Origin: Nonomuraea sediminis
GTDB lineage: Bacteria > Actinomycetota > Actinomycetes > Streptosporangiales > Streptosporangiaceae
Direction of reading: 5' to 3'
Length of the DNA: 64,000 nucleotides
Assembly (NCBI RefSeq): GCF_018531495.1
Contig: NZ_JAHDTI010000011.1
Coordinates: 124,001-188,000, forward strand
In this document: positions 1 through 8,152 of the stretch, one piece after another
Layout of the letters: each line of letters opens with the position of its first letter
How positions within the stretch are numbered: the first letter of the stretch is position 1
Translations under genes and position numbers: made by a program
Notes under the pieces: model-generated
Seen by the model: only the letters and a program-made list of their open reading frames with translations
Databases searched by the model: none
What the model was told of the DNA's origin: nothing

Positions 1-626
1 ACGTGCAGGTCATCCACGCCGTGCACGCCGGCGCTCGCGACATCGAGGCGCTGGCGCGCACCCGCACCCGCGTGTCGCTGAGCCCGATGACCGAGCTGCG
101 GACCATGGGCTTCCCGCTGGTCACCGAGCTGCTGGAGGCGGGCGTGCGGGTGTCGCTCTCGCTGGACACGCTGGCGATGCCGACCAGCGCCGACATTCTC
201 GGCCACCTGCGCGCGATCATCTCGGTGGAGGCCGCCCGCACCGGCTCAGCCGCGGTCACGCCACGCCGCCTCCTCCGGATGGCCACGCTCGACGGCGCCA
301 GGGACCTCGGGCTCGACGACCGCGTCGGCTCGATCACCCCCGGCAAACGCGCGGACGTCGTGGTCCTGCGCGCCACCGACGTCAACCTGCTCCCCTCGGG
401 AGACCCGGTCGAGGCGCTCGTCTACACGGGCCAGATCGACAACATCGACACCGTCATCGCCGACGGTCGCATCCTCAAGCGGCACGGCAGGCTCCTGCTC
501 GCCGACGACGAGCAGGACCCCGTCCGCATGGCCACGATCCGCCGCGACGCCCTCCTGAGCAGAGCCGCGGCAGCCGGCGACTGGCCACAGTCGCCAACCG
601 ACGCAGGCGAAGGGAGTCTGCCATGA
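1..626 (+). CDS. Amidohydrolase family protein, C-terminal part (cut by left edge)
   Basis: The reading frame is already open at the first base, so the N-terminal metal-binding half lies outside the window. The visible 207 residues resemble the C-terminal half of cytosine deaminase/chlorohydrolase-like amidohydrolases: a VSLSPMTE segment, an aspartate in LSLDT at the place of the family's last metal/catalytic Asp, and the usual closing GSITPGKRADVVVL strand that rebuilds the composite domain. The family hydrolyses C-N or C-Cl bonds of nitrogen heterocycles; the substrate cannot be read here. Its stop overlaps the ATG of the MFS gene by four bases, so it heads or sits inside a translationally coupled catabolic operon. 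Confidence 0.8.
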   Translation, partial: VQVIHAVHAGARDIEALARTRTRVSLSPMTELRTMGFPLVTELLEAGVRVSLSLDTLAMPTSADILGHLRAIISVEAARTGSAAVTPRRLLRMATLDGARDLGLDDRVGSITPGKRADVVVLRATDVNLLPSGDPVEALVYTGQIDNIDTVIADGRILKRHGRLLLADDEQDPVRMATIRRDALLSRAAAAGDWPQSPTDAGEGSLP

Positions 627-1870
627 CCACCACCCCCGTTCCCTTCTCACCCCCGTCCAGACCAACGCTCGCACCCAAGCTCGCGGTCGCGATGTTCGGC
701 CTGCTCCTGCTGGCCTACGCGGTCAACGCGATGGACCGCATGGTCTTCCCCGTCCTGCTCGTCGAGGTCCGTGCCGAGTACGGCTTCAGCCTCGAGGCCG
801 CAGGGTTGCAGTCCACCGTGTTCGCCATCGGGATGGGGCTGGCGGGGCTTCCCGCCGGTTTCCTCCAGCGGACGCTCGGGCGCAAGCGCACGATCGTCGC
901 GGGCACCCTGCTGTTCTCCCTGGCGACGGCGCTGACCACGGTGTCGATCGGGTTCGCCGACATGCTGGTGTGGCGGGTGCTGTCCGGCGTCGGCGAGGCG
1001 CTGCAGCTCGCCATGATCATCGCGGTGGCCTCGAGCGCCTTCCCGGCCCGCCGCGGCGTGGCGATCGGCAGCGTCAACATGGCCTTCGCGGCCGGTTCGA
1101 TCATCGGCCCCGCCCTGGGCAGCGGCTTCCTCGAGTCCTACGGCACCTGGCGCGCCCCGATGCTCGCCTTCGGCGCGATCGGCGTCGCGCTGGCGCTGGC
1201 CATCCTGGCGCTGGTGTCGCCGGGACTGACCGAGATCGACCCGGCGGAGAGCGCGACCCGCAACGTGGGCGGCGCGCCGCGGCTGCTCTCGCACAACCCG
1301 ATGGTGCTGGCGGCCATCACCGCGCTGTTCGGCCTGGCCGACTTCGCCTACATCGGCATGTACGCCAGCTACCTGCGTGGCCAGCTCGGCTTCACCCCGG
1401 GCGGAGCCGGGTTCGTCATCGGGCTGTCCGGGCTGGCGGCCTTCGCCTCGCCGGTCGGCGGCTACCTGGCCGACCGGTTCAGCCCCAGGATCGTGCTGCC
1501 CGCGCTGAACGTGGGCGTGGCGGTGTGCGCGTGCGCGCTGTTCCTCGGTCCCGGCTCGACCGCCTGGCAGGGCACGTTCTCGTTCCTGTTCGGGCTGTTC
1601 GCCAGCAGCGGCCTGTACGTCGCCACGGCCGGCTACCTGGTCAAGTCCGCCTCCGGCGAGATCGTCAGCCGCGCGGCCGGACTCTTCGTCACCTGCATCT
1701 ACGTCGCCGCGGGCGTGGCGGGCCTGCTGTTCAGCAGCCTGATCTCCCTCGGCGGCTGGGTGACGGCGGGCCTGATCCAGATCGGCGGCGTCTCACTGCT
1801 CGGCGCCCTGCTCGCCCTGGCCCTCCGCCCCCACCTGTTCAGCAAGACCGTCACCTCCGAGGACCTCTGA
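623..1870 (+). CDS. MFS transporter
   Basis: 415 residues with about twelve hydrophobic segments. The first cytoplasmic loop carries the MFS signature region (GFLQRTLGRKRT), and a hydrophilic central loop near residues 200-220 separates the two six-helix halves. It lies between an amidohydrolase and a FAH-fold hydrolase with ATGA overlaps on both sides, so it probably imports the compound that the neighbours degrade. Many catabolic MFS carriers of this type move aromatic or heterocyclic acids, but specificity is inference. Confidence 0.85.
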   Translation: MTTTPVPFSPPSRPTLAPKLAVAMFGLLLLAYAVNAMDRMVFPVLLVEVRAEYGFSLEAAGLQSTVFAIGMGLAGLPAGFLQRTLGRKRTIVAGTLLFSLATALTTVSIGFADMLVWRVLSGVGEALQLAMIIAVASSAFPARRGVAIGSVNMAFAAGSIIGPALGSGFLESYGTWRAPMLAFGAIGVALALAILALVSPGLTEIDPAESATRNVGGAPRLLSHNPMVLAAITALFGLADFAYIGMYASYLRGQLGFTPGGAGFVIGLSGLAAFASPVGGYLADRFSPRIVLPALNVGVAVCACALFLGPGSTAWQGTFSFLFGLFASSGLYVATAGYLVKSASGEIVSRAAGLFVTCIYVAAGVAGLLFSSLISLGGWVTAGLIQIGGVSLLGALLALALRPHLFSKTVTSEDL

Positions 1871-2571
1871 TGCTCTGGCAACCCACCCAGGTCGCGCTCC
1901 CCGTGAGCGGCACGACCGAAGCCTTCCCCGTCCGCCGCGTGTACTGCGTCGGGCGCAACTACCTCGACCACATCAGGGAGATGCGCGAAGGCGACGAGCG
2001 CGACGACCCGTTCTTCTTCCAGAAGCCGGCCGACGCCGTGGTCCCCGACGGGTCCGGCGTGCCCTATCCGCCCATGACCGGCGACCTCCACTTCGAGGGC
2101 GAACTGGTCGTCGCCATCGGCGCGCCCGCCTTCGCCGTCCGCCCCGAGCAGGCCGCGGATCACGTGTACGGCTACGCCGCGGGCATCGACCTGACCAGGC
2201 GCGACCGGCAGCGCGAGTGCCGCGACCGGGCGCACCCGTGGGAGGCCGGCAAGTCGTTCGACCACTCGGCGCCCTGCGGCCCGATCTTGCCCGGCCTCCG
2301 GCCTCCCGCCGGTGAGCTGCGGCTCAGCGTCAACGGGGAGCCGCGCCAGCACACCGACCTGGGCCTGATGATCTGGAACGTCGAGGAGATCATCAGCCAC
2401 CTGTCGCATTCCTACCGGCTCATGCCCGGCGACCTCATCTACACCGGCACCCCCGCGGGCGTCGCGGCGGTGAACCCCGGCGACCGCATCCAGGTCGAGA
2501 TCACCGGCCTGCCCACCCTGACGGTCACCATCGTCGAAGGAGAAGACCTTGCGTCCCAGCGAACGGCTTGA
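1870..2571 (+). CDS. Fumarylacetoacetate hydrolase (FAH) family protein
   Basis: 233 residues, the length of single-domain fumarylpyruvate hydrolase-like enzymes. The core starts with VYCVGRNYLDH, carries the metal-binding acidic pair in HFEGELVVAIG, and ends with the conserved LMPGDLIYTGTPAGV loop. Such enzymes cleave C-C bonds of acylpyruvates or hydrate/decarboxylate ring-opened products. I chose the ATG at 1870, which overlaps the upstream stop by one base; the longer open frame to the left is antisense-like coding noise over the MFS gene. The gene's 3' end overlaps the next start (TTG at 2549) by 23 bases. Confidence 0.85.
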   Translation: MLWQPTQVALPVSGTTEAFPVRRVYCVGRNYLDHIREMREGDERDDPFFFQKPADAVVPDGSGVPYPPMTGDLHFEGELVVAIGAPAFAVRPEQAADHVYGYAAGIDLTRRDRQRECRDRAHPWEAGKSFDHSAPCGPILPGLRPPAGELRLSVNGEPRQHTDLGLMIWNVEEIISHLSHSYRLMPGDLIYTGTPAGVAAVNPGDRIQVEITGLPTLTVTIVEGEDLASQRTA

Positions 2572-3418
2572 CTACGACCCCATCGCGGGCCGTGCACCGC
2601 TGCTGCTGCCCGAGGGGCAGCGCATGGTGGTGTGGGTCATCGTCAACGTGGAAACCTGGTCCGACACCGACCCGATGCCGCGCACCGTGCTCACCCCGCC
2701 CGCCGGCGGCATCCCCGCTCCCGACGTGCCCAACTGGGCCTGGCACGAGTACGGCAACCGCGTCGGCTTCTGGCGCATGCTCCAGGCGCTCGACCGGCAG
2801 GGCGTGACGGCCACGCTGGCGATCAATGGCCAGGCCATCACGCACTACCCGCAGATCGCCCAGGCCGCCAGAGACCGCGGCTGGGAGTTCATCGGCCACG
2901 GCTTCACCCAGAAGAACATGCAGAAGGTCGACGACGAGCGGGCCGACATCAAGGCCACGACCGAGGCGATCGAGCTCGCCACCGGCGTCAGGCCGCGCGG
3001 CTGGCTCGGGCCCGGGCTCACCGAGACCTGGGAGACTCCCGACATCCTGGTCGAGGAGGGCTACGAGTACGTCTGCGACTGGGTGCTCGACGACCAGCCC
3101 GTCGAGCTGGCCACCAGGACCTCGCCGATCGTCAACATCCCCTACACCCAGGAGTGCAACGACGTGGCGATGATGCTGATCCAGCACCATCCGGCCCGCG
3201 AGTACTTCCAGCGGGCGGCCGACCAGTTCGACCAGCTCTACCGCGACTCGGCCGACTCGGCCCGCGTCATGGCGCTGGTCGTGCACCCGTACATCATGGG
3301 CGCGCCGCACCGCTTGAAGTACTTCGAGCAGGCCCTGCAGCACATCCGCGCCCACGACGACGTCGCCTTCCGAACCGGCGAGCAGATCCTCGACTGGTAC
3401 CAGGCCACGACTCGGTAG
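2549..3418 (+). CDS. Polysaccharide deacetylase-fold amidohydrolase (PuuE/allantoinase-like)
   Basis: 289 residues. The TTG start is supported by GAAGGAGAAG seven to nine bases upstream. The NodB-like fold is recognisable from the VWVIVNVETW strand, WHEYGNRVGFWRM, the ING strand and the GWEFIGHGF segment. The WHEYG and GHG arrangement is that of metal-independent or atypical allantoinases (PuuE) and related C-N hydrolases rather than chitin or xylan deacetylases, and there is no signal peptide. As last gene of the operon it probably hydrolyses a cyclic amide or imide intermediate. Family is fairly sure; substrate is unknown. Confidence 0.75.
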   Translation: MRPSERLDYDPIAGRAPLLLPEGQRMVVWVIVNVETWSDTDPMPRTVLTPPAGGIPAPDVPNWAWHEYGNRVGFWRMLQALDRQGVTATLAINGQAITHYPQIAQAARDRGWEFIGHGFTQKNMQKVDDERADIKATTEAIELATGVRPRGWLGPGLTETWETPDILVEEGYEYVCDWVLDDQPVELATRTSPIVNIPYTQECNDVAMMLIQHHPAREYFQRAADQFDQLYRDSADSARVMALVVHPYIMGAPHRLKYFEQALQHIRAHDDVAFRTGEQILDWYQATTR

Positions 3419-3435
3419 CGGTCTCTTCGAGGACT

Positions 3436-3471
3436 GTACGGCGAGCCACGGCCACCGGCCGCCCGCCGTAC
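3436..3471. terminator. Putative bidirectional terminator hairpin
   Basis: GTACGGCG at 3436-3443 pairs perfectly with CGCCGTAC at 3464-3471; the 20-base loop contains a further GGCC pair. It lies between two convergent genes. There is no U-run, as is usual in high-GC actinomycetes. Confidence 0.35.
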
Positions 3472-3662
3472 TCCGGCTGAGGGCCCGCGACCGGCGCTGC
3501 CGGCGAGTCGGGGACGGTGCCCCGCCGCAACGGCCTCCGGGATCGTCCCGGCGCCGCCCACCGGTCGCCGTGATCGGGCGCCTGACCGTTGTACGGCGGT
3601 GGGTTGGTGTCAGCGCCGTGGGCGGCGTCGGGACGGAGGTGGCCCAGGTGGGTTGGGGGTAC

Positions 3663-6600
3663 TCAGGTGTGCAGCGAGTCCTTCAGCGCCGCGGCGCGGG
3701 TGCGGAACTCCTCGACCCGGGCCAGCTTGATGTCCTCGTACCCGCGGACGAGCTCGGGGAGCTCCGCGATCGACGTCACCGTGTCGGCGGTGGACGCCTC
3801 GAGCCTGGTCAGGGCGTCGGCCACCAGCGCACGGTACTCGGCGATCAGGGCCCGCTCGACCCTGCGGACCTTGGCGTACCCGAAGACGTCCAGCGACGTC
3901 CCGCGCAGCCCGCGGGCCGCCCGCAGCCCGCGGAACAGCACGCCGGCCGAGCGCCGCAGCCGGATCTTGCGCTTCATGCCGAGGGCGCGCAGCACCGGCG
4001 GGTGCAGCAGCACCGACACGACGGCGTCGGGGCCGAAGTCCCGCTCGCGCCGCTCCTTCTCGGCCGGGTCGAGGTGGAGCCGCGCCACCTCGTACTCGTC
4101 CTTGTAGGCCATCAGCTTGTGCAGCCCCTTGGCGTAGGCCAGCGCGATCCGCGACCCGGCCTCCTCACCCGCCTTCTCGATGGCGAGCGACGCGACCCGC
4201 CGCACGTCGGAGGCGTAGCTCTCGGCGTAGGCGAGGTTCTGGAAGCCGGTCAGGTCGGCGGTCCGCGTCGCGACCACGTCGTCGAAGGAGTCGCTCACCT
4301 GCGGGGTCAGCCCCGCGGCCCGCATGACGGCGTCGAGGTCCACGACCGCGGCACGCCCCCAGCGGAACGCGGCCAGGTTCCGCTCGACGGAGGCCCCGTT
4401 GAGCTGGACGGCCCGCTCGATCGCCTCGGCGGAGACCGGCACGCACCCGAACTGGTAGGCGGCGCCCACCAGCACCATGTTGGCCGGCATGTGGTCGTCG
4501 AACAGCGCCTCGGACAGCGCGTGCGCGTCCACGAAGAGCTGGTCGCGGGTCGCCGACTCGATCCGGTCCAGCGCGCCCGAGGGGGTGCCCGTCGCGGAGC
4601 GGCCGGTGACCATGGCGGCGGTCGGCACCAGGCCGGTGCTCACCACCGCGACCGTGCGCGACGGCGAGGCGACGGCCAGGTTGGCCTCGGCGGCCGCGCC
4701 GAGCAGGTCGAACCCGATCAGCGCGTCCGCGGTCCCGTTCGTGGCGCGCACGGAGGCGGTGATCGGGTCCTTGGAGATGCGCACGTCGCTGACGACGGGC
4801 CCGCCCTTCTGGGCCAGCCCGGTCTGCTCGAGCCCGGCGGCGTGCAGCCCGTCGAGGTGGGCCGCCATCTGCAGGATCTGCGAGACCGTGACGACGCCGG
4901 TGCCGCCGATGCCGGGCATCCGGATCAGCGCCTCGTCGGGCCTGACCGGCTCGACCAGGGTCACCGGCAGCTCCGGGACCGCCCTGGCCCGCCGTACGCC
5001 CGGCTCGACCAGCAGGAACGAGGGGCAGTCGCCCTTCAGGCAGCTCAGGTCGGAGTTGCACGAGGGCTGGTGGATGCGGGTCTTGCGGCCGAACTCAGTC
5101 TCGACCGGCTGCACGGACAGGCAGGTGGAGGCGGTGCCGCAATCGCCGCAGCCCTCGCAGACCCGCTCGTTCACCACGACCTTCGCGGTAGGGGTGGGCA
5201 GCTTGCCGCGCTTGCGCAGGCGGCGCTCCTCGGCGGCGCACCGGTCGTCGTGCACGAGCACGGTCACGCCGTCGACCGCGGCCAGCTCGCGCTCGGCCTC
5301 GGCCAGGTCGTCGCGGTGCCGGACCGTGGCGATCTCCGCCAGCCGGACGCCGCGGTAGTCCCCGGGCTCGGGCGTGGTGACGATGATGCGGCGCACGCCT
5401 TCCAGAGCCAGCGACCGGGTGAGCGCCGCCACGTCGAGCCGGCCCTCGGCGGGCTGGCCGCCGGTCATGGCGACCGCGTCGTTGTAGAGCAGCTTGTAGG
5501 TCATCGTCACCCCGGCGGCCACGGCGGCCCTGATGGCCAGCGAGCCGGAGTGGTGGAAGGTGCCGTCGCCCAGGTTCTGCACGAAGTGCCGGTCCTCGGT
5601 GAACGGCGACAGCCCGATCCACTGCGCGCCCTCGCCGCCCATCTGCGTGATGCCGACCTGGTTGCCGCGCCCCGCGCCGTCCAGCGCGATCATGGCGTGG
5701 CAGCCGATGCCGACGCCGACCAGCGTGCTGTCGTCGGTGCGGGTGGAGAGGTTGTGCGGGCAGCCCGAACAGAAGTACGGCGTGCGGGCCGCGACCAGCG
5801 GCAGCGAGACGCGCCTGCGCCGCGGCTTGGCCTCGATCGGCAGCAGCGCGGCCAGCGCCTTGGCCACGTCGTCGGCGCCCAGCGTTCCCCGGGCGGGCAG
5901 CAGCTCCCTGCCGATCACGTCGGGCACGTCCGGCCTGCCGTACAGGGCCTGCTTGAGCTGACCCTCCAGGAACGGCACCTTGTCCTCGACGACCAGCACG
6001 CGCTTCAGGTCGCCGGTCATCGCCGCGATGGCCTCGTTGCTCAGCGGGTACGGCATGCCGAGCTTGATCAGCCGGATCCCGAGCTCCTCCATCGCGGGCT
6101 CGTCCAGCCCCAGATCCGACAGAGCACGCCGCAGCACGGCGTAGGACATTCCGGAGGCCACGATGCCGAGGGTGGGGTGGCGCGGTTCGAAGGTGACGCG
6201 GTTGAGGCCGTGCTCGTGGGCGTAGGCGCGGGCCAGCTCCAGGCGGCGGGTGAGCACGTCGTGCTCCGCATCGAGCGACGCGGGGCCGACCAGGGCGGGG
6301 GAGAGCTCGCGTTCGGCGTGGTCGGGCGCGGGGATGGACTCGCGCAGCGCGGCCAGGTCGACGGTGGCCGAGGCGTCGGCGATGTCGGCCACGATCTTCA
6401 GCCCCACCCAGAGGCCGCTGCGGCGCGACAGGGCGACGGCGTGCAGGCCGTACTCGATGATCTCGGCGACCGAGGAGGGCGCGAGCAGCGGCATGTACAT
6501 GCTCTGGCACATCTGCTCGCTCGCGCTCGGCACGGTCGAGGACTTGCTGCCGGGGTCGTCGCCGATCCAGGCGACCGCGCCGCCGAGCGCGGCCGTGCCT

Positions 6601-6986
6601 GCCATGTTGCCGTGGCGGATGGCGTCGGCGGCGCGGTCGAGGCCGGGGGCCTTGCCGTACCAGAAGCCGGTCACGCCGTCGTGGCGGTGGCCGGGGAGCC
6701 TGCCGAGCAGCTGGGTGCCCGCGACGGCGGTGGCGGCCAGCTCCTCGTTGAGTCCGGGCTTGAGCACGACGCCCGCCTCGTCGAGATACCGGCCGGCGCG
6801 GCGCATCTCGAGGTCGACGCCGGCCAGCGGGGAGCCCGGGTAGCCGGAGACGAACACGCGGGTGTTCAGCCCGCGCTCCTGGTCCAGGCGGCGCTGCTCC
6901 AGCGTGAGCCGGACCAGTGCCTGGATGCCGGAGATCAGCACTCTGCCGTCGACGGCCGTATACCTGTCATCGAGCGACACGCTCAC
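3663..6986 (-). CDS. Indolepyruvate ferredoxin oxidoreductase, fused alpha/beta
   Basis: 1107 residues, matching the fused IorA-IorB enzymes of aerobic bacteria. Order: N-terminal pyruvate-ferredoxin oxidoreductase-type domain (RVFVSGYPGSPLAGVD), TPP-binding part with the FCSGCPHN motif near residue 400 and GCHAMIALDG, an iron-sulfur segment with CEGCGDC and CLKGDCPSF near residues 610-660, then the gamma-type domain (RMPGIGGTGVVTVSQ, GLAQKGGPVVSDVR). It oxidatively decarboxylates arylpyruvates to aryl-acetyl-CoA. The GTG start at 6986 has AGGAGGTCCAG just upstream. An Lrp/AsnC gene is divergent. It could supply phenylacetyl-CoA to the Paa enzymes encoded at 27-32 kb. Confidence 0.93.
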   Translation of the reverse strand: MSVSLDDRYTAVDGRVLISGIQALVRLTLEQRRLDQERGLNTRVFVSGYPGSPLAGVDLEMRRAGRYLDEAGVVLKPGLNEELAATAVAGTQLLGRLPGHRHDGVTGFWYGKAPGLDRAADAIRHGNMAGTAALGGAVAWIGDDPGSKSSTVPSASEQMCQSMYMPLLAPSSVAEIIEYGLHAVALSRRSGLWVGLKIVADIADASATVDLAALRESIPAPDHAERELSPALVGPASLDAEHDVLTRRLELARAYAHEHGLNRVTFEPRHPTLGIVASGMSYAVLRRALSDLGLDEPAMEELGIRLIKLGMPYPLSNEAIAAMTGDLKRVLVVEDKVPFLEGQLKQALYGRPDVPDVIGRELLPARGTLGADDVAKALAALLPIEAKPRRRRVSLPLVAARTPYFCSGCPHNLSTRTDDSTLVGVGIGCHAMIALDGAGRGNQVGITQMGGEGAQWIGLSPFTEDRHFVQNLGDGTFHHSGSLAIRAAVAAGVTMTYKLLYNDAVAMTGGQPAEGRLDVAALTRSLALEGVRRIIVTTPEPGDYRGVRLAEIATVRHRDDLAEAERELAAVDGVTVLVHDDRCAAEERRLRKRGKLPTPTAKVVVNERVCEGCGDCGTASTCLSVQPVETEFGRKTRIHQPSCNSDLSCLKGDCPSFLLVEPGVRRARAVPELPVTLVEPVRPDEALIRMPGIGGTGVVTVSQILQMAAHLDGLHAAGLEQTGLAQKGGPVVSDVRISKDPITASVRATNGTADALIGFDLLGAAAEANLAVASPSRTVAVVSTGLVPTAAMVTGRSATGTPSGALDRIESATRDQLFVDAHALSEALFDDHMPANMVLVGAAYQFGCVPVSAEAIERAVQLNGASVERNLAAFRWGRAAVVDLDAVMRAAGLTPQVSDSFDDVVATRTADLTGFQNLAYAESYASDVRRVASLAIEKAGEEAGSRIALAYAKGLHKLMAYKDEYEVARLHLDPAEKERRERDFGPDAVVSVLLHPPVLRALGMKRKIRLRRSAGVLFRGLRAARGLRGTSLDVFGYAKVRRVERALIAEYRALVADALTRLEASTADTVTSIAELPELVRGYEDIKLARVEEFRTRAAALKDSLHT

Positions 6987-7070
6987 CTGGACCTCCTGGT
7001 TGGGGGGATCTCAGGAGAACAAGCCTGCCCGGTTGAACGCAAGTATGTGACGAGAAATCATGACAAAGAC

Positions 7071-7083
7071 GCAAACTCTTTGC
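7071..7083. promoter_or_regulatory. Inverted repeat between iorAB-like gene and Lrp regulator
   Basis: GCAAACTCTTTGC is a 5-bp inverted repeat with a 3-base spacer in the divergent intergenic region. It is a candidate Lrp-family operator; no binding data can be inferred from sequence alone. Confidence 0.25.
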
Positions 7084-7135
7084 GGCAACGGGGCATTTCG
7101 CTAGTGTCTGGTTCGCCGACACGAGGAGTTCTCCC

Positions 7136-7606
7136 ATGCCCGACATCGATGACCTTGACCACCGGATCCTGTCGTTGCTGCGCGACGACGGGCGCAGGAC
7201 GTTCTCCGAGATGGCCGGTGAGATCGGGTTGTCGGTGGCGGCGGTCAAGCGGCGCGTGGACCGGCTCAAGGAGATCGGTGTGATCACCGGGTTCACCGTG
7301 GAGATCGACTACGCCAAGCTGGGCTGGGGGATCGAGGCCTTCACCGAGCTGCGGTACGCGGGCACGACCCCGGTCAGCGAGATCGTCAGGACCGCCACCG
7401 AGGTCGCGGAGGTGCAGGCGGTCTTCACCATCGCCGGCGACCCGGACGCGCTGGTCCGGGTCAGGGTGCGGGACCTGGATCACCTGCAGCAGGTCATCGA
7501 CCACCTGCGCAGGACGGGCAACGTCACGGGCACCAAGACGCTCATGGTGCTGGGCTCCTGGACCCGGGACGCCCGCTCCCGCCTGCGCCCCGGGCACCAC
7601 TCGTGA
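7136..7606 (+). CDS. Lrp/AsnC family transcriptional regulator
   Basis: 156 residues: an N-terminal winged helix-turn-helix (LDHRILSLLRDDGRRTFSEMAGEIGLSVAA..., residues 4-45) followed by a RAM ligand-binding domain with the typical GDPDALVRVRVRDLDHL stretch. The ATG has GAGGAG upstream. Divergent orientation to the indolepyruvate oxidoreductase suggests that it senses an amino acid and controls that gene and itself. Confidence 0.9.
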   Translation: MPDIDDLDHRILSLLRDDGRRTFSEMAGEIGLSVAAVKRRVDRLKEIGVITGFTVEIDYAKLGWGIEAFTELRYAGTTPVSEIVRTATEVAEVQAVFTIAGDPDALVRVRVRDLDHLQQVIDHLRRTGNVTGTKTLMVLGSWTRDARSRLRPGHHS

Positions 7607-7615
7607 GCGTGCGGC

Positions 7616-8053
7616 TCAGGTGGTGTTGGCCTTGATGGCGACGCTGGTCAGCGTCAGCAGCAGATCGAGGTCGGGCTCGGCCTCGATCTTCATCGCCACC
7701 CACGCCTTGTCGGCGCAGGCGCTGACCTGGCCGGAGGCCTCCAGCAGGGGCTGGAGCCGGTCGATGGCCGGGATGGTGAGCCGGAGCTGGACGCGGTCGT
7801 CGCCGGCCAGGCGCAGGATCTCGGTGCCGTCGACGGAGAAGGTGACGCCGCCGCGCCTGTCGCGAGCCGCTAACGCGGGCCAGGAACGCAGCTCGGTCAC
7901 GGCCCGAGCCGCATAGGGCCCCTTGCGCACGCGAGGGCGGCGTATGAGGGATATCCCTGTCACGGTCCCATCGTGGTACACCAGTCGGGCACCGGCCACC
8001 GTTCGTTCTTCAACCGTTACCCGGAATGACGGGCGGCACGATGTTCCGTCCAA
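7616..8053 (-). CDS. Hypothetical protein, possibly luciferase-domain (DUF5519)-like
   Basis: Up to 145 residues. The segments AVTELRSWPAL, GGVTFSVDGTEI, a leucine-rich IPAIDRLQPLLEASGQV and a closing WVAMKIEAEPDLDLLLTL resemble the small actinobacterial DUF5519 family, which has no established function. The TTG start at 8053 is weak; an internal GTG (in the VTGISLI region) is an alternative that would shorten the protein by about 30 residues. It converges on the Lrp gene with a ten-base gap. Confidence 0.5.
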   Translation of the reverse strand: MDGTSCRPSFRVTVEERTVAGARLVYHDGTVTGISLIRRPRVRKGPYAARAVTELRSWPALAARDRRGGVTFSVDGTEILRLAGDDRVQLRLTIPAIDRLQPLLEASGQVSACADKAWVAMKIEAEPDLDLLLTLTSVAIKANTT

Positions 8054-8152
8054 GCTCCTATAGATTTCGGACGGGTCCGAAATAATAAAGTTCCGTTGAC
8101 TCTCGACGATTGAAAAGTTACGGTCTGGGCCAAAATCGATTGGAGGTGCCTC

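Noticed and set aside
970..1869. Upstream extension of the FAH-family frame
   Set aside because: Alternative frame of the MFS gene; Arg-rich and without domain.
3570..7283. 1237-codon open frame on the plus strand
   Set aside because: It is the antisense shadow of the indolepyruvate oxidoreductase; composition is Gly/Arg/His/Gln/Val-rich without any domain.
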